A DNA stretch of 64,000 nt. It comes from Kappaphycus alvarezii. Its lineage: Eukaryota; Rhodophyta; Florideophyceae; Gigartinales; Solieriaceae. Shown piece by piece: positions 32,691 to 43,600 of this stretch. The stretch is from contig NADL03000629.1 of assembly GCA_002205965.3 (NCBI GenBank), forward strand, positions 930,001-994,000, given 5' to 3'. A program made the position numbers and the translations under genes. A model generated the notes under the pieces. It had not been told where the DNA came from. It ran no database searches and worked only from the letters and a program-made list of their open reading frames with translations. Numbering within the stretch: the first letter of the stretch is position 1; the number at the start of each line of letters is the position of its first letter.

Positions 32691-32929
32691 TGAAAGGCGA
32701 ACATGGAAATGTATCGGCTCTCATTGGCGAGACCAAATGCCATAACTCGAGTTATTCCAAACCTTTTTGTCACTATAGCACTTATTTTCAGGGCTCTGAG
32801 AGGTCCACTTTTCTTAATCAGACCAAAGTTTATTTTTACTGGCCATTTCTTCGCCTCGTTTCAGAATTAAATTCACGCCGTTTTGGACCCAAAATTTGTA
32901 GAATACATATTGAACCACTCTCTGTAATT

Positions 32930-35264
32930 TTACGGCATAGATACGCTTCGGGAACAATCGCATACAACTCCCAAGCGGCTAAAAATGGACACATAGCCTT
33001 CCATAATCATAAAAATTACAATAAAAGTACCCAATCGCTTTAAAACTATCCTCATAGCTATCAATTGTGTCTTGTGGTCCGAATGCATACAATGTTTGTC
33101 AGCAGCGACCAATCACAGCTGAAAATTGTAAAGCAATGCGTTCATAACATCCACATCACTCCCTGCAACAACGTGGAACTCCTTCAAAGACACCTTGCTT
33201 TGCTTTGCTATAGTATGGCACAGCCTAGAGAAGTCTGGAGTGGAGATTTTCTGCGAATGCAATGCAGCTTTCCTCGCCAACTTAAAAACCAAAAATGTAT
33301 TACCTTTCACATTCGGCTTCGCTATTATTCTCTATTTCTCCTTTTTCTGCTGCTGCTCCGCTTTTTTCTTCCTTTCTTCTTCCCTATCCAAGTTTTGCTG
33401 CTAACGACACACCCTTTCGCTAGCCCTCAACCTCGCATGCTCAATAGCTTCCAGCCGCTCCCGCTCCTCCGCTTCATGCTTCTTGCGTTCTCGGGCATCC
33501 TCCTGTTCCAACCTTCACTTCTCTCTGTCAACATCCTCCTGTTCCTCTCGAACCTGCTCCGCTCGATGTTTCGACCCCACTACATACAATGTAAAACTCT
33601 GGGTAAATGCTCCTGCATTGTACAGAACATCCTCATTGTTTGTGCTGGCCGCCGTTATTGCAGAGTGGGAAATAATATTGGACATAGAGATTCTATGAAC
33701 AGTCTAAACTTCACTCAAAATCATGTTATTGCGTTGAATTGCCTCCGATGCTTCTGTATAACTGGAGAATCCTCTTGAATCTGGAGGTATCTGCATCACC
33801 ATGCCTTCTTAGCACGGTTTGGTTTCTCCCCGCAACAGAGCCATTATTCATATCTTCCCTTCTTTGCGCCCACTTTTTCCTAATCATATCCCTCTCGTCC
33901 TTAAAAAGGTCTGCGAATTAACCATAAATGGAAATATTCCCGTTTTCCCGAAGATAACTGCAATATCGGGGGGACTAATTTACTCAAACAAAAAGACCCA
34001 CATGCTAACTTGAAGTTTACTTTGCAGGTGTCCGCAGACCCTTGATTGCAAAAAGAGTCCCTCAACTCCCTAATAGACCGACTAAACAAGCGACTCACAG
34101 CCTCATCACAGGGTTGAAAAAATGCGACGTGTTAGCAAGAGCAATGAATGCATAGAAATTGTTGAGTTTGAATTCATCAATCCACGCAAAACCATTCAAA
34201 CAAGCACGCTCATCTCGAGTAAGTACAATAGTCTCATCTCCAACAATGTTTTTGATGTGTATTGTGATATGCTTGATTGCGGCGTGGAGAAGTTTCATTT
34301 CCACGGAGCCATCGTGAAAACAGAAGTGAATACTGGAAATCAATTTTGCAAATCGAAGCAGCTGCACATTCCTGTCAAATGTGACCGAAATAAACCTTCG
34401 ATTGCTTCAAACCAGCCAAAATTCAAGTGATCACCTTGCACAATGAAGAAAGGTGGATTTTTTTGACTGCAAGCGGAGACACATATCATCTCCGTTATGT
34501 ACCTATCCAATGCATACGTAGTGCTATAAGCCTTTACCCAACCTTGAAGACTGTTAGCTACCCTGAAAACATTCTACACCTCTCCCCACGTTCCCTCGAC
34601 CGCGATCTCATCCATATTCCAGATTCCGTTCGGATTTGAGCCGGATGTCGAGCATCAATTTCCTTGATAATGTCTAAAATGGTTTGATATGAGCGTATTT
34701 TTCAACATTCAGTTTCGATTGCACCTTGCTTTCTTGTGCACGAAAAGTAAGCCCCGTATGACGAGCGCAAAAGACTCCAATTTTATCGTCACTCGGTGCG
34801 CCGTTCTTATAACTTTCCATGCCTCCTGCCGCAACATTAGCCTTCACATACCGTAACGACTCATACTCAAGTGCAGCGCCTCGGTTGGAAGCATTTATAA
34901 GTTGAGATACGATCATTTCTTCCTCCTCTGCCGTCAACATCGTATCATGGCCTGTACTAATATCACAGCTTGTGAGTCGCAGAAGATTCTGCTCATCTTT
35001 TGAGTCCAACCGACTTTTCGTTTTTCCCACAGTTGTCCTAATGACAGAGAAGAGTTTGGATATTTGTCGGACTATATACCTCTCTTTCCCCTTAAAATTC
35101 TTTTGGAGGAGATCCAATGCTTTCAACCGATTTTGAGACTCCTGAGTTCGGATTTTCAAGATTTTTTTCAGATGTTTGGTTTGCTTTTGCAAAGATTGTG
35201 TGATTTTTTTGGCTTGTAGGGTGTTTTCATGAGATTTGTTCCGTCGGTAATTACAAAATGCCAC
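32930..35264 (-). pseudogene. pogo/Tigger-like (DDE_1) transposase, broken
   Basis: From 35,264: a basic N-terminal coil (about 195 residues) ending with LTAEEEEMIVSQLINASNRG, GAPSDDKIGVFCARHTGLTF and RAQESKVQSK, which resembles the CENP-B-type DNA-binding region. Then GIWNMDEIAVEGTWGEV (first acidic site in NMDE, about 34,620), ITEMICVSACSQKNPPFFIV (about 34,470) and, at 34,250-34,100, IVLTRDERACLNGFAWID with ANTSHFFNPV. This is the DDE_1 order. A charged coiled coil (EREEQEDVDREK-like, about 33,560-33,400) and KISTPDFSRLCHTIAK close it. Numerous stops and frame changes. I found no terminal repeats. The 3' boundary is uncertain. Confidence 0.65.
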
Positions 35265-35790
35265 TCACTTGTCATTGGACGTATTTCTACAGCCTCGAGG
35301 GGGTCAATGAAAACGAAAAGTCGGGGGAAATGCGGGATGTGGCATTGTATATTGGCAGAAGCACATTGTTTGCTTGTCCTTAAAAAATAATTGTCCCAAA
35401 ACTAGCCTTACAAGAGAGGTGATACTTCAATGTAGTTCCAAACGTATTTTCGTTTTTTAAATCCCACTTAAACGTTGAAATTCTCTGCTAACAACCCGGA
35501 CCTATATGTAGATTATATGTTGAGCCCTTACCTACTATTTGATTTACTCGTTCCGTTTCCGCAGAATAGGAACGAATGGGATGTCAAAGAACCTCCTCAG
35601 GAAGTAATAATGTCCCAAAACTAGTGCTCGTAAGGATCCGAAACCCCGATTAGGGCCCTCAGGAACCCTCTTAAGGAGCTGTGAGCCGTTGTATGCACCG
35701 CTACAGGTGAGATTAAACCTCTGCCTGGGAGAAGCTTCTACCTCCGCATACATACTCTCACTGTAAAACTATACACAACACACAGTCGCT
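35265..35790. other. No gene recognised; one direct repeat
   Basis: TGTCCCAAAACTAG occurs at 35,392 and again near 35,608 with similar flanks (AATAAT before, TAAG or TACAAG after). No coding or LTR match. Confidence 0.35.
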
Positions 35791-35796
35791 AGAAGG

Positions 35797-36031
35797 AGAG
35801 GTTATACTTGGCTTCGCGATGTTACAGACGACTAGAACGATTCTCAAGTCATTATCTATTTCATGTTGAGTACTTGTCGCTGTTTCCGGTCGCTACGCAT
35901 AGCGCGCCTGCCATTTGACGATGACTACCTGTTGATGCGAATATTCTTGTCGTTTCGAAACCCCTTACTTCAGGTACTTACGGACGAATTTGCGTACCTA
36001 ATGAATTATTTTACTATGGTAAGGTTCGGAT
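35797..36031 (+). pseudogene. Lone fragment of the GypA duplicated domain
   Basis: RRRGYTWLRDVTDD-stop-ND, SQVIIYFMLSTCRCFRSLRI, LPFDDDYLLMRIFLSFRNPL, LQVLTDEFAYLMNYFTMVRF, GSV-stop. This matches repeat 2 of the pol extension, where copy 1 has SFWLRNISED, QVISYFMISICLCFRAING, YEDSFLMMRVFFSYRHP, EFAYHIYFFTLGRFG. No integrase, acidic gene or LTR is next to it. One internal stop at about 35,838. An R2-like fragment follows at 36.3 kb. Confidence 0.75.
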
Positions 36032-36302
36032 CTGTTTAGTGAAGGCCAGTACTATTTGGCAATTGCATAGTAGCTGCAATACAATGGCAATTTTGAAAAT
36101 TCCCTGTAACTATAATCGTGTAAGAAATATTTCCACTGTTCGGGGCGCTTTTCATGGCAGGGAAACAGTGGGGCACTGATGAAAATTTTACGCTATCAAT
36201 TCCACTATCAATGCCCCCATGGCTTTGATATTTCCTAAACTGGCCAATGAATGTCCCTACGTAGGGAGGTAAGCGTTTGTGCTTTACACTTTAGAGGAAG
36301 TG

Positions 36303-36895
36303 GTGGTTACTAACCGAAATGTAAGTAGCTTGAGGAGAGGACAGCGCAGGAGAACTTGTTTATAGATCAGTACGGTAACTACACGATGTTTTGTACCAAT
36401 TGGTCCACCCGAGGGTTGCAATATGATTTGAAAACGCTGCGGTTTGCAACAAATTTCTCCAAAGCTGTCCAACACCATGTCGTCAAGATCACGCAAGGCA
36501 TCCTCGCAATTCAACAAGATATAGATGCATACGGAGAGAACGGGGACACATAATATTTCAACGAAATAGTCATCCCTCCCCTAACCACCCCCGCCTCCCC
36601 TCCATTTTTCGATGGCTGCTAAAGCCCTCTTACCATCCCCGCCTTAAGAAGAATACTCGCTTTGCCGAATTACTTCGAGTAAAGGGTCCTGGGCACCGCT
36701 TCATTGACCATCTACTCTCAATATTGGGGGTTTTACAAACGGGTTGCCACTGGCATTGTCGCACGTACGGGTGTTACGATTGCTCAGGCGCGGCAAACAC
36801 TGTTCGCTCGTCACTCTATGAGTGACATACGTCACTCTATGAGTTACGTACAGAATAACACCAGTCGTTTGATGAAAAGTGCTTTGAGCTAATCT
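36303..36895 (+). pseudogene. R2-like 3' end, copy 3, heavily decayed
   Basis: FIDQYGNYTMFCTNWSTRGL (remains of the zinc cluster), IQQDIDAYGENGDT (remains of the RPDI..GGTD nuclease core, with Arg-Pro lost), then KRVATGIVARTGVTIAQARQ and a C-terminus like copies 2 and 4. A short tandem duplication (MSDIRHSMSYV) is visible near 36,820-36,850. Confidence 0.7.
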
Positions 36896-36949
36896 TAATG
36901 CCAAAACAAGGATGTTCTACAAACCCTCTGTTCTCATTGCATATCATTC

Positions 36950-37950
36950 GATACGCAAATTAAGCCTCGTCTCCGTAAACCCTATCGCTCTCCCACGTAA
37001 ATTTGATCCTTATCACTAAAGGATTCTACTTATCCCATGGACCCTGTTGTTTTTAACGTTTACTTTATACTTTTATAAGGGCCCGTAGGTGGGCCATGAG
37101 GTTGCGCCACTTCCAACATGGGCCGGGACGTAGCTGATGGAGTGTAAATATGGGTTAAGGAAGGGGGTTCATGTTGAGCCTAAAGCCTCAGTAGTGTCAA
37201 ACCCGAAGTGCTGCCAGTACTGAGCACTACTGTTAGAAAGTTACGCACTTCATCAAGGACACCGGAGAACAGGGAGCAAGGGCAACCAGGGGGGCTGGAG
37301 ACCAATGGGACGTGAAATTTTCTGCTAGTGCCACTGTATGCACTACAAGTCAACAGGCATTGTTAGTACCGCCTTCTAGAAATTTGCGCAACATTTATTA
37401 CCATTAACTGCAATTTTTGAAAAATATTGTTGACCACCTCTAGATTTGTGAAGAAAGAAGATTATATGCAACCACAACTTGGCAACATCAAGTGAAAATA
37501 TGAAGAAATGAATCTTATTGAAGTAATTGTGACGAGAACTCCGTTTTTAGAGCATGAATGGTTAATTTCCTGCTCACTTATCCGTTACATAGACCTTATA
37601 TTATCGAAAACAGACTAGAGACATGCGATGAAGAAACATAAGAGTAATGACGGGGAAGAATGTCTGTCTCGGACGAGGGTGTGATGAGCTAGAAACTGAT
37701 GGTATTATCTTCAGGCACGGAAAACCCCTTCTTTTATTTTCTCTCTTCATTTCTTCTCCCTTTGTTTCCCCCTACACTTTATTTTTCCCTTACGAGAGGA
37801 AATAAACATTTCTTCTCTACTCTTTTCATTTTACAAATTCTCTTTTTTGAGCGATTCACTTCTCTCTCGATGGCATTTGTTTTCGTCTTCTCCGCTTATG
37901 CTATCTCCTTCCCCTCTAAATGTCTTTTTCCATAATAAATATTTCATCTA
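36950..37950. other. No recognised gene; pyrimidine-rich at the end
   Basis: No supported coding region. 37,720-37,930 is strongly pyrimidine-rich on this strand and lies just before an acidic-gene copy. Confidence 0.4.
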
Positions 37951-37984
37951 TCAACCTTGCCCCATCATCGTCCCCCCATTATTT

Positions 37985-38450
37985 TCTTTGGGCCCAATCG
38001 ACGTAGAGAACTACCTCCTTCGATAAAAAAGTAAACATCTGACGTGACTCGTTGCTCTTCATCTGGTGGAGATCGACACAAAGTAATCAGTGGGGATTTT
38101 TAGAGTAAAGGGATGGTACGACAAGAGAGTGCTTCGAGGATTGAGAGGCCCTCTTGCCGGTCAAGGGGATGGAAGAAGAGGAAGATAATGAAGATTCCGG
38201 GAAAAATGGAGAGGAAGATGAAGACTAGACTTGGGAGGAAGACAAAGGAGGTGCAGGGTCCTTGGTTGTACAGGATAATGTCGAATTGGTTCATACAGGA
38301 GGGGAAGAAATTAGTTCGCTTGAGAAGATGGTCCCGACCATGATCCCGGTTGGCAGGGCTTCGGTTAAGCAGTATTCGTTGCAGGGGTGAATTGGAAACT
38401 TTGAAAATCCACTGACATTTAATGGGACTAAATGGGTACTTATAGTGTCT
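37985..38450 (+). pseudogene. Acidic GypA-associated gene, most decayed copy
   Basis: GPIDVENYLLR (like GPTDADDYIRR of the 55-kb copy), then after decay MEEEEDNEDSGKNGEEDED, a stop, and EEISSLEKMVPTMIPVGRAS, which parallels ENMDQVVPTMELDGGIFS. The tail GNFENPLTF parallels the region before PFADIC. A diverged GypA-type LTR in the same orientation follows at 38.9 kb, the usual arrangement. Confidence 0.5.
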
Positions 38451-38459
38451 TAAGTGAAG

Positions 38460-38925
38460 TGCTTAGATCTGGAGAGGATGAAAAATAAGAAAAATACACT
38501 CATTTTGATTTTTTTTGAAGTAACTCTGGGAAACTCTCTGAGTTCATATTAAATCTTTTTTCCGGTAATCACTAATCACCCGTATGACGCGATTTAATCC
38601 TTGGCAAGAAACCATACTCATCTGTCTCTCGTCACTTCATGCTTGTAGTAACTACCACCTAATTTACAGTATGCCTTCCGGGGACTTAAGCCGGTATTCG
38701 AGCATTATGTGTTAATGGCTAGTCATTCTAAATCCAGTAGAGTTTATTTCATCACTTTTGAACAGACACATGTTGTCTGGAGGATGTTCTAACAGTGTAT
38801 AGTCATCCCACATCGTAGTAAACTCGGAGACATGGCAACAGCCAAGGAGTCCTAACGCACTTAACCTTGATGATCTTTTTCCACTTTTAATTGTGTTTTT
38901 TGAATTTTATGGAGGTTCTTATCCA
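38460..38925. other. No recognised feature
   Basis: Lies between an acidic-gene relic and an LTR relic; no match seen. Confidence 0.35.
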
Positions 38926-38929
38926 AAAA

Positions 38930-39190
38930 ATATTGCCTATTTAAGAAGAGTAAGTCGCTTTGTAAATGAGACAGAAAGAAAGTTAGACGTCAACTTCAAC
39001 CCAATACTTTCAAGTAGTTCCATTGCATCTAAGCGAGGAGGTGGAGCCTGCCCCTTTAGATTTGGTTACCAAATCGGTCACTCAGCTTTCATGGCCACTC
39101 CTCGCCATCGCCCGTTGACGTCTACTGTAGAACTTAAGTTGATCGTAACGGCTCTCACGTCGAGTGGTTAGTGGTTCCCTTTTCCGTTTG
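38930..39190 (+). repeat. Diverged GypA-type LTR fragment
   Basis: GACGTCAACTTCAACCC, CCTGCCCCTTTAGATT, GTTGACGTCTACTGTAG and CGGCTCTCACGTCGAGTGGT match, with many changes, the old long LTR at 1.0-1.6 kb in order and spacing. Boundaries are approximate. Confidence 0.5.
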
Positions 39191-39599
39191 TGTAATTTTT
39201 ACACAAGTCATATTACCGCATGCATTACAATTGGCCATCCTTCTGCTCGCTGCTACATCTGGCAGAATATAGTTACAGCATGCGCTGCCATGACACTCGC
39301 GTGAGGTACTCATTTCACATAGTAAGTCCAAGCGCGTGCTTTGTTTCAGAAGTCGTAATCGCCAAACTTTCGGGGTCAACGCGTCGTTATTTCAGAGAGT
39401 AATGCCCCGGAATAATCATCGATTGTATGACCTACACGAATAAACGTACCGGGACAGGACGGTACTGTATCTAGGTTCTGGATAGTAGGTAGTAGTTTCA
39501 GTTCAGAGAATTGCGTAAAAGTTGGGCTAGTTCTGCTTGCTGTTCATAATCAGGCTTTGTCCCGTTTTAGACAAGTCTTCCTTCATATAACATTCTCTG

Positions 39600-39800
39600 A
39601 ATCAGGCAATGCCAGGAAACATTATGAATTGTGCGACTTGGATCAAATCAATGCCTGCTGACAGGCTTCGAGCCAGCCATTTAGGCATATGAGTCACATT
39701 ACCTATTATCCTGAACATGTCTAGCATACACTGGGGGATAGTCGAACCGCACTTTTCAAAAATTAAAGAACCAAATCATTCTCCATTTTGCAACATGTAA
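39600..39800 (+). repeat. Dispersed repeat H, copy 1
   Basis: 39,648-39,785 matches the reverse complement of 54,215-54,355: TGCCTGCTGACAGGCTTCGAGCCAGCCATT, then TCACATTACCTA and AAATTAAAGAACCAAATCATTC. Either copy could be read as protein (CLLTGFEPAI), but stops argue against coding. Nature unknown. Confidence 0.65.
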
Positions 39801-40806
39801 TAATCCGGTAGTCTCGAAGATGCAATACATGGTGTGTCTTGCCTGTCAATTGAAGCAACCAAAATGCGGAGAGTGAAAATGAATTTATGATTTTCCTCAG
39901 CAATTACTTCACGACTTTGATACTCGCTTTGCGTTTAGCCCATAAGAGATGTAGGCCCGACAGGTTGCCACCCACCACTTGCCTGTATAGATGATCTTTG
40001 AGTAATATCCACACACTTTCGTACCTTAGGACTCGTAGGGAATTTCACTTCTGGTTTATCTCATCCGAGAGCTTCTATGGGTGTAGTTTACGATACTTCA
40101 AATGCAAATTGAGTCGATTGAGATTGTCTGGAAAATAATGGGATAGATCGGATACATTTTCAAAGAGTGAAACACCTAGTCATTTCCCGCTTCAAATGCA
40201 TTTAATCTTTCTTCGCAAGGTAGCCAAAAAAATTTCCTTTAGCCAAAATATTGAGGCATAGCAACAACTGAACCGGTAACTAATTTTTTAGCCAGCCTCC
40301 CTACCTCCCCCCCCCCTCTTCGTCCCCCTGTCGTTGTGCGAGCCGCCACGAGGCGGTCGGTGCCATTCAGCAGGCCGTCCTTGCACGCGCGATCTCCTTT
40401 GTTTTCTCACTGACATTCTCTTTCCGCCACTTTCATTTGGTTATCACGCTACTCTCACTTTCGTTTTACTTCTTCTCGTACCATCCAAAGTCAAGTGGAC
40501 TTCGGTGCCCGGCGCCCACCTCCCCTGCTTCTCTTTGCCAAATCGATCGCTTAGAACATTGACACCCCGACCGCGCTTTCTTCATCGCATCGCCCATCGG
40601 CTATCCCGCAGGATCCCGTCTCCTCCGCTGACGAGGACAAAATTTCAAAATTCCAAACGGTCAAAATCCGCCGCACCGGATTGATTGCATTGCTGTATCA
40701 ACTGACAGTGAAGCACGGGTGACAATTACAGTTTTGAACAAGGAGGTCTGAAGTGCATACCGACCGTACAGGACAGGAAGTCCCGAGGATTGGCACACTC
40801 TACAGT
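39800..40806. other. No recognised gene; original upstream flank of the R2-like element
   Basis: Before the CopF insertion this sequence was contiguous with 45,204 onwards. An open stretch at 40,334-40,681 (plus), rich in Pro, Arg and Leu, could be part of the R2-like element's 5' region or chance. A C-rich run lies at about 40,303-40,320. Confidence 0.35.
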
Positions 40807-41236
40807 TATGATTTACAGCGGCCCTATGAGCGTGAGATAGGTGCTATGTGTTAGCTAGGGGCACTGAGATCAATCAGATGACAGGTTGGGGTAAGACGTG
40901 GTTAGAGCGGAGTAGACACAGTGATTCGGCACAAGCTGCCGGCTACCTCCTTCTCCCCTAGGAGGCCCGCTATTGTCTTAGCTTTTATAGACTATCGTTC
41001 TGCCTCAGACATGACGCTCACGTCTTCCTCATGTGCGCTCTGCACTAAACAGATCTTCGCCTATCATTCGTTAAACTAGAAATGCAAATCTGATTACATC
41101 AGCTTGCATTCGTCTCTATCCGTCTTACGCTCTCCCAGCGTATTGCGGATCAATGCAAACGTAAAGGGGCCCGTGCTCTCTGTAACATGTAAACTACCTG
41201 TCCACGAGGGACAGATGTAAAGGAATATATCCCACA
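40807..41236 (-). repeat. 3' LTR of CopF
   Basis: About 430 bases, nearly identical to 44,768-45,198. In the sense of the element it begins TGTGGGATATATTCC. Confidence 0.92.
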
Positions 41237-41297
41237 CTCACCCCAGTCGTAGCGAAACGCCTTGAAGCCTAAGATTCACCAATCAACCTCTCTCGCA

Positions 41298-42626
41298 TTA
41301 CCAGTCATCCTTATCAACGACCTTACCTCGACCGAGCTGAATATTCAATATTCCGGAGGCGCAAATCTCGTTGAACCAACTCCACATGTTATGGTTACGT
41401 TTAGTCAATGCATCTGCTACGTTCTCGGTACCCGGGATCCACCTGATCGCGTTTAGCTCCTTGCTTTCAAAGCTATTCCTTATCCGCTGCATAGTTTGCC
41501 TCAAGCGGTATTCCTTACCCTCATGAAGAGTAGTTATGGTGTCCCATTGCCCCTTACTATCAACTACCAACTCATGTTTAAGCGGCGTCAGCGGGAACAG
41601 CGTATTGACCGCCATCTTTTAATAGTACCCACGATCGTCTGATGTCGCGGCTGCGAGGATCTCCGATCCATACGCCAAATGGCTCACACGCGATTGCTTA
41701 TGGGAGCACCAATCGATGATGTGGAACACATGTTTGCCATTTCTTCCGCCTCTGGACAATATTCCTACCAGCATTCCAGTTTGTCCGTAATCCCTATCCT
41801 TGGGATGAGCGGCGTCGGGCAGTGTACATAGTGCGACATCGGTTACTCTCTGTACGACTGGAAAAATGATTGAAGGGTACAACTTCTGAAGTCCACGGAC
41901 CATATCATTCGCTTCGACTAGATGTTCGACCGTTAGTCTACCCAATCTTTGTTGCATAAGGGACACTACCAATGACGTCTGGGGTAGTACGCCATTGCCT
42001 TAATAGAGAAGCGTCCCTGCTAGGCTGCGGTACCGTGCCGTCTTATCAGCTGTCGCCGGTGCCCTGGGCATCTTCCTTATTGTCCTTGATAGCTGCATGC
42101 TCCTCACCCTATTCCAGTATGCGTCCATCTTTAGACGCACACTGCCGTCGTCGTACACCTTGATATCGCACCCGCCAAAGGCGTAATCGGGACCGTCGAT
42201 GATCTTACCGACAATAAATCTTTTTTGGAGGTCCTTCATAAAGTCATCAATGTCATTCGGTTTTCCTGCGACCAAGAAATCGTCACTGAGCTTAGCGACA
42301 AGGAGTATAATTGATCCTTTATGGTTCCTTTTGACGAATAGCTGATTTACACCGAACACCCTCATCATTCCGGCCGCAGTCAACATCCACTCTTCGACGG
42401 TAAGCATCCACTGTCTTCCAGCTTCTATTATTCCATAGGGAAGTTTGGTAAGTTTCCAGAGTGTCCCTTTCTTGTGCCCTGGGCGACTTGACCGCTCCCT
42501 TGGAGGTCTAACATAAATATCGCGCGTGATTGGTCCACTCTGGAGGTATGCTCCCTTTATGTCCGCGGTTTTGATACTGAATCCGAGGAATGTTACCAAA
42601 CTGAGGAGCAACCGAATTATCGATAG
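41298..42626 (-). pseudogene. CopF reverse transcriptase and RNase H
   Basis: One frame runs from 43,262 to 41,298, cut by TAA at 42,627-42,629, 42,000-42,002 and 41,619-41,621. RT: FSIKTADIKGAYLQS (motif A, about 42,570), YVRPPRERS, LPYGIIEAGRQW, ILLVAKLSDDFLVAG (motif C with SDD where most copia have VDD, about 42,280-42,320) and YRSLAGTLLY. RNase H: HIIDWCSHKQSRVSHLAYG, SEILAAATSDDRG (about 41,640-41,740), ELVVDSKGQWDTITT, and WIPGTENVADALTKRNH near the end. Apart from the stops the protein is intact. Confidence 0.9.
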
Positions 42627-43262
42627 TTAAGCATTCGCTGAGTCCTTCCTTATAGTATCTTTGTCTGCGTCCTCGTTACCGTGAGGCACGATACGCGCTT
42701 TAAGTTTACGCTCTCCTACCTCATCGGTCTTGACTTTATATACGACATGGAAGGTCACTACGTTGGCATTGTTGGGGACCGACTGCTCCTCGACTTCGGT
42801 GTACGCGTCGTTCCAGTTGCTCGAATGCTCCGACTCAAAAGCTTCGTCCAAGACCCAGGATGGGGCGAATTGTAACTTAGCCCTTGAGACTTGTTGCGAC
42901 CCCACTTCCTCAAACATTTCTTCCAATATTCTGGGCTTTTCAGATTGAAGGGATGTGTAATCGTCTTGCGGACCTCTAACATCGCTTTCCGCCTTATAAA
43001 TGTCCATGTGGGCATCATCGTTCGTGTCAGTCTCGTCTGGCTTGGGGTGGTCCGCCGGGACGTAAAGATTCGCGTACTCTTCCGTAGGTCCGGTCGCGTC
43101 GCTTGCGCCAATATCCATCGTACTTGGGGATTTGTCTTTTGGGATCATAGCGGAGATCAAGGAGTTAATCGGCGGATGTTGTGATACATCATTGGTTCCA
43201 TTATTCTCCCCCCATCCGCCGATCCGTCTAGCTCTTCTTGAAGTGAGCAACTCATGAGTTCT
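42627..43262 (-). pseudogene. CopF linker and start of the RT domain
   Basis: RRARRIGGWGENNGTNDV opens the linker; an acidic stretch (DETDTNDDAHMDIYKAES) leads into VTFHVVYKVKTDEVGERKLK and ARIVPHGNEDADKDTIRKDS, the usual start of copia RT. This frame is out of register with the upstream gag-integrase frame; the likely change lies between 43,262 and 43,157, near a run of six C at about 43,208-43,213. Confidence 0.8.
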
Positions 43263-43600
43263 CTAGATAGCGGCGAGTTGGGAGCGAGACGACAGTCTTC
43301 GTATGCCGGTTTCATCGGCGGGCCGCTGACTTGAACGCCGTCTTTCAATCGTTTGGCCTCGAGGTATTGGGGGAGAGTGCGTTCAACCACAGCGGATATC
43401 CACTCATTCCGCTCGTTTCCCTTTGAGGATTTGTACCAGAACCATATTTTGTCCCCTTCATTGTATGCAGTTTGGCCAGGGACCGTGGTGGCATTAGACC
43501 TCATTGCCCTCTGAAGCGCCCTGGTGGCCGACTGTTCTACGTGTGCCGCCAGCATCTCTTCAGGCACGAGTGTAGCTGGGATTCCTAAGATGGAGGGTTG
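43157..43600 (-). pseudogene. CopF integrase C-terminal region
   Basis: Same frame as the gag-integrase part, after the TAA at 43,601-43,603: QPSILGIPATLVPEEM, ATRALQRAMRSNAT, GQTAYNEGDKIWFWYKSSKG. This resembles the post-core part of copia integrases. The frame ends at 43,157, inside the region where the RT frame has opened. Confidence 0.75.

Noticed and set aside
35544..35753. Small minus-strand protein gene
   Set aside because: Open by chance; no motif, no homologue in the window and no regulatory context.
37699..37935. Short hydrophobic Phe/Leu/Ser-rich protein
   Set aside because: It is the translation of a pyrimidine-rich tract without any similarity or start context.
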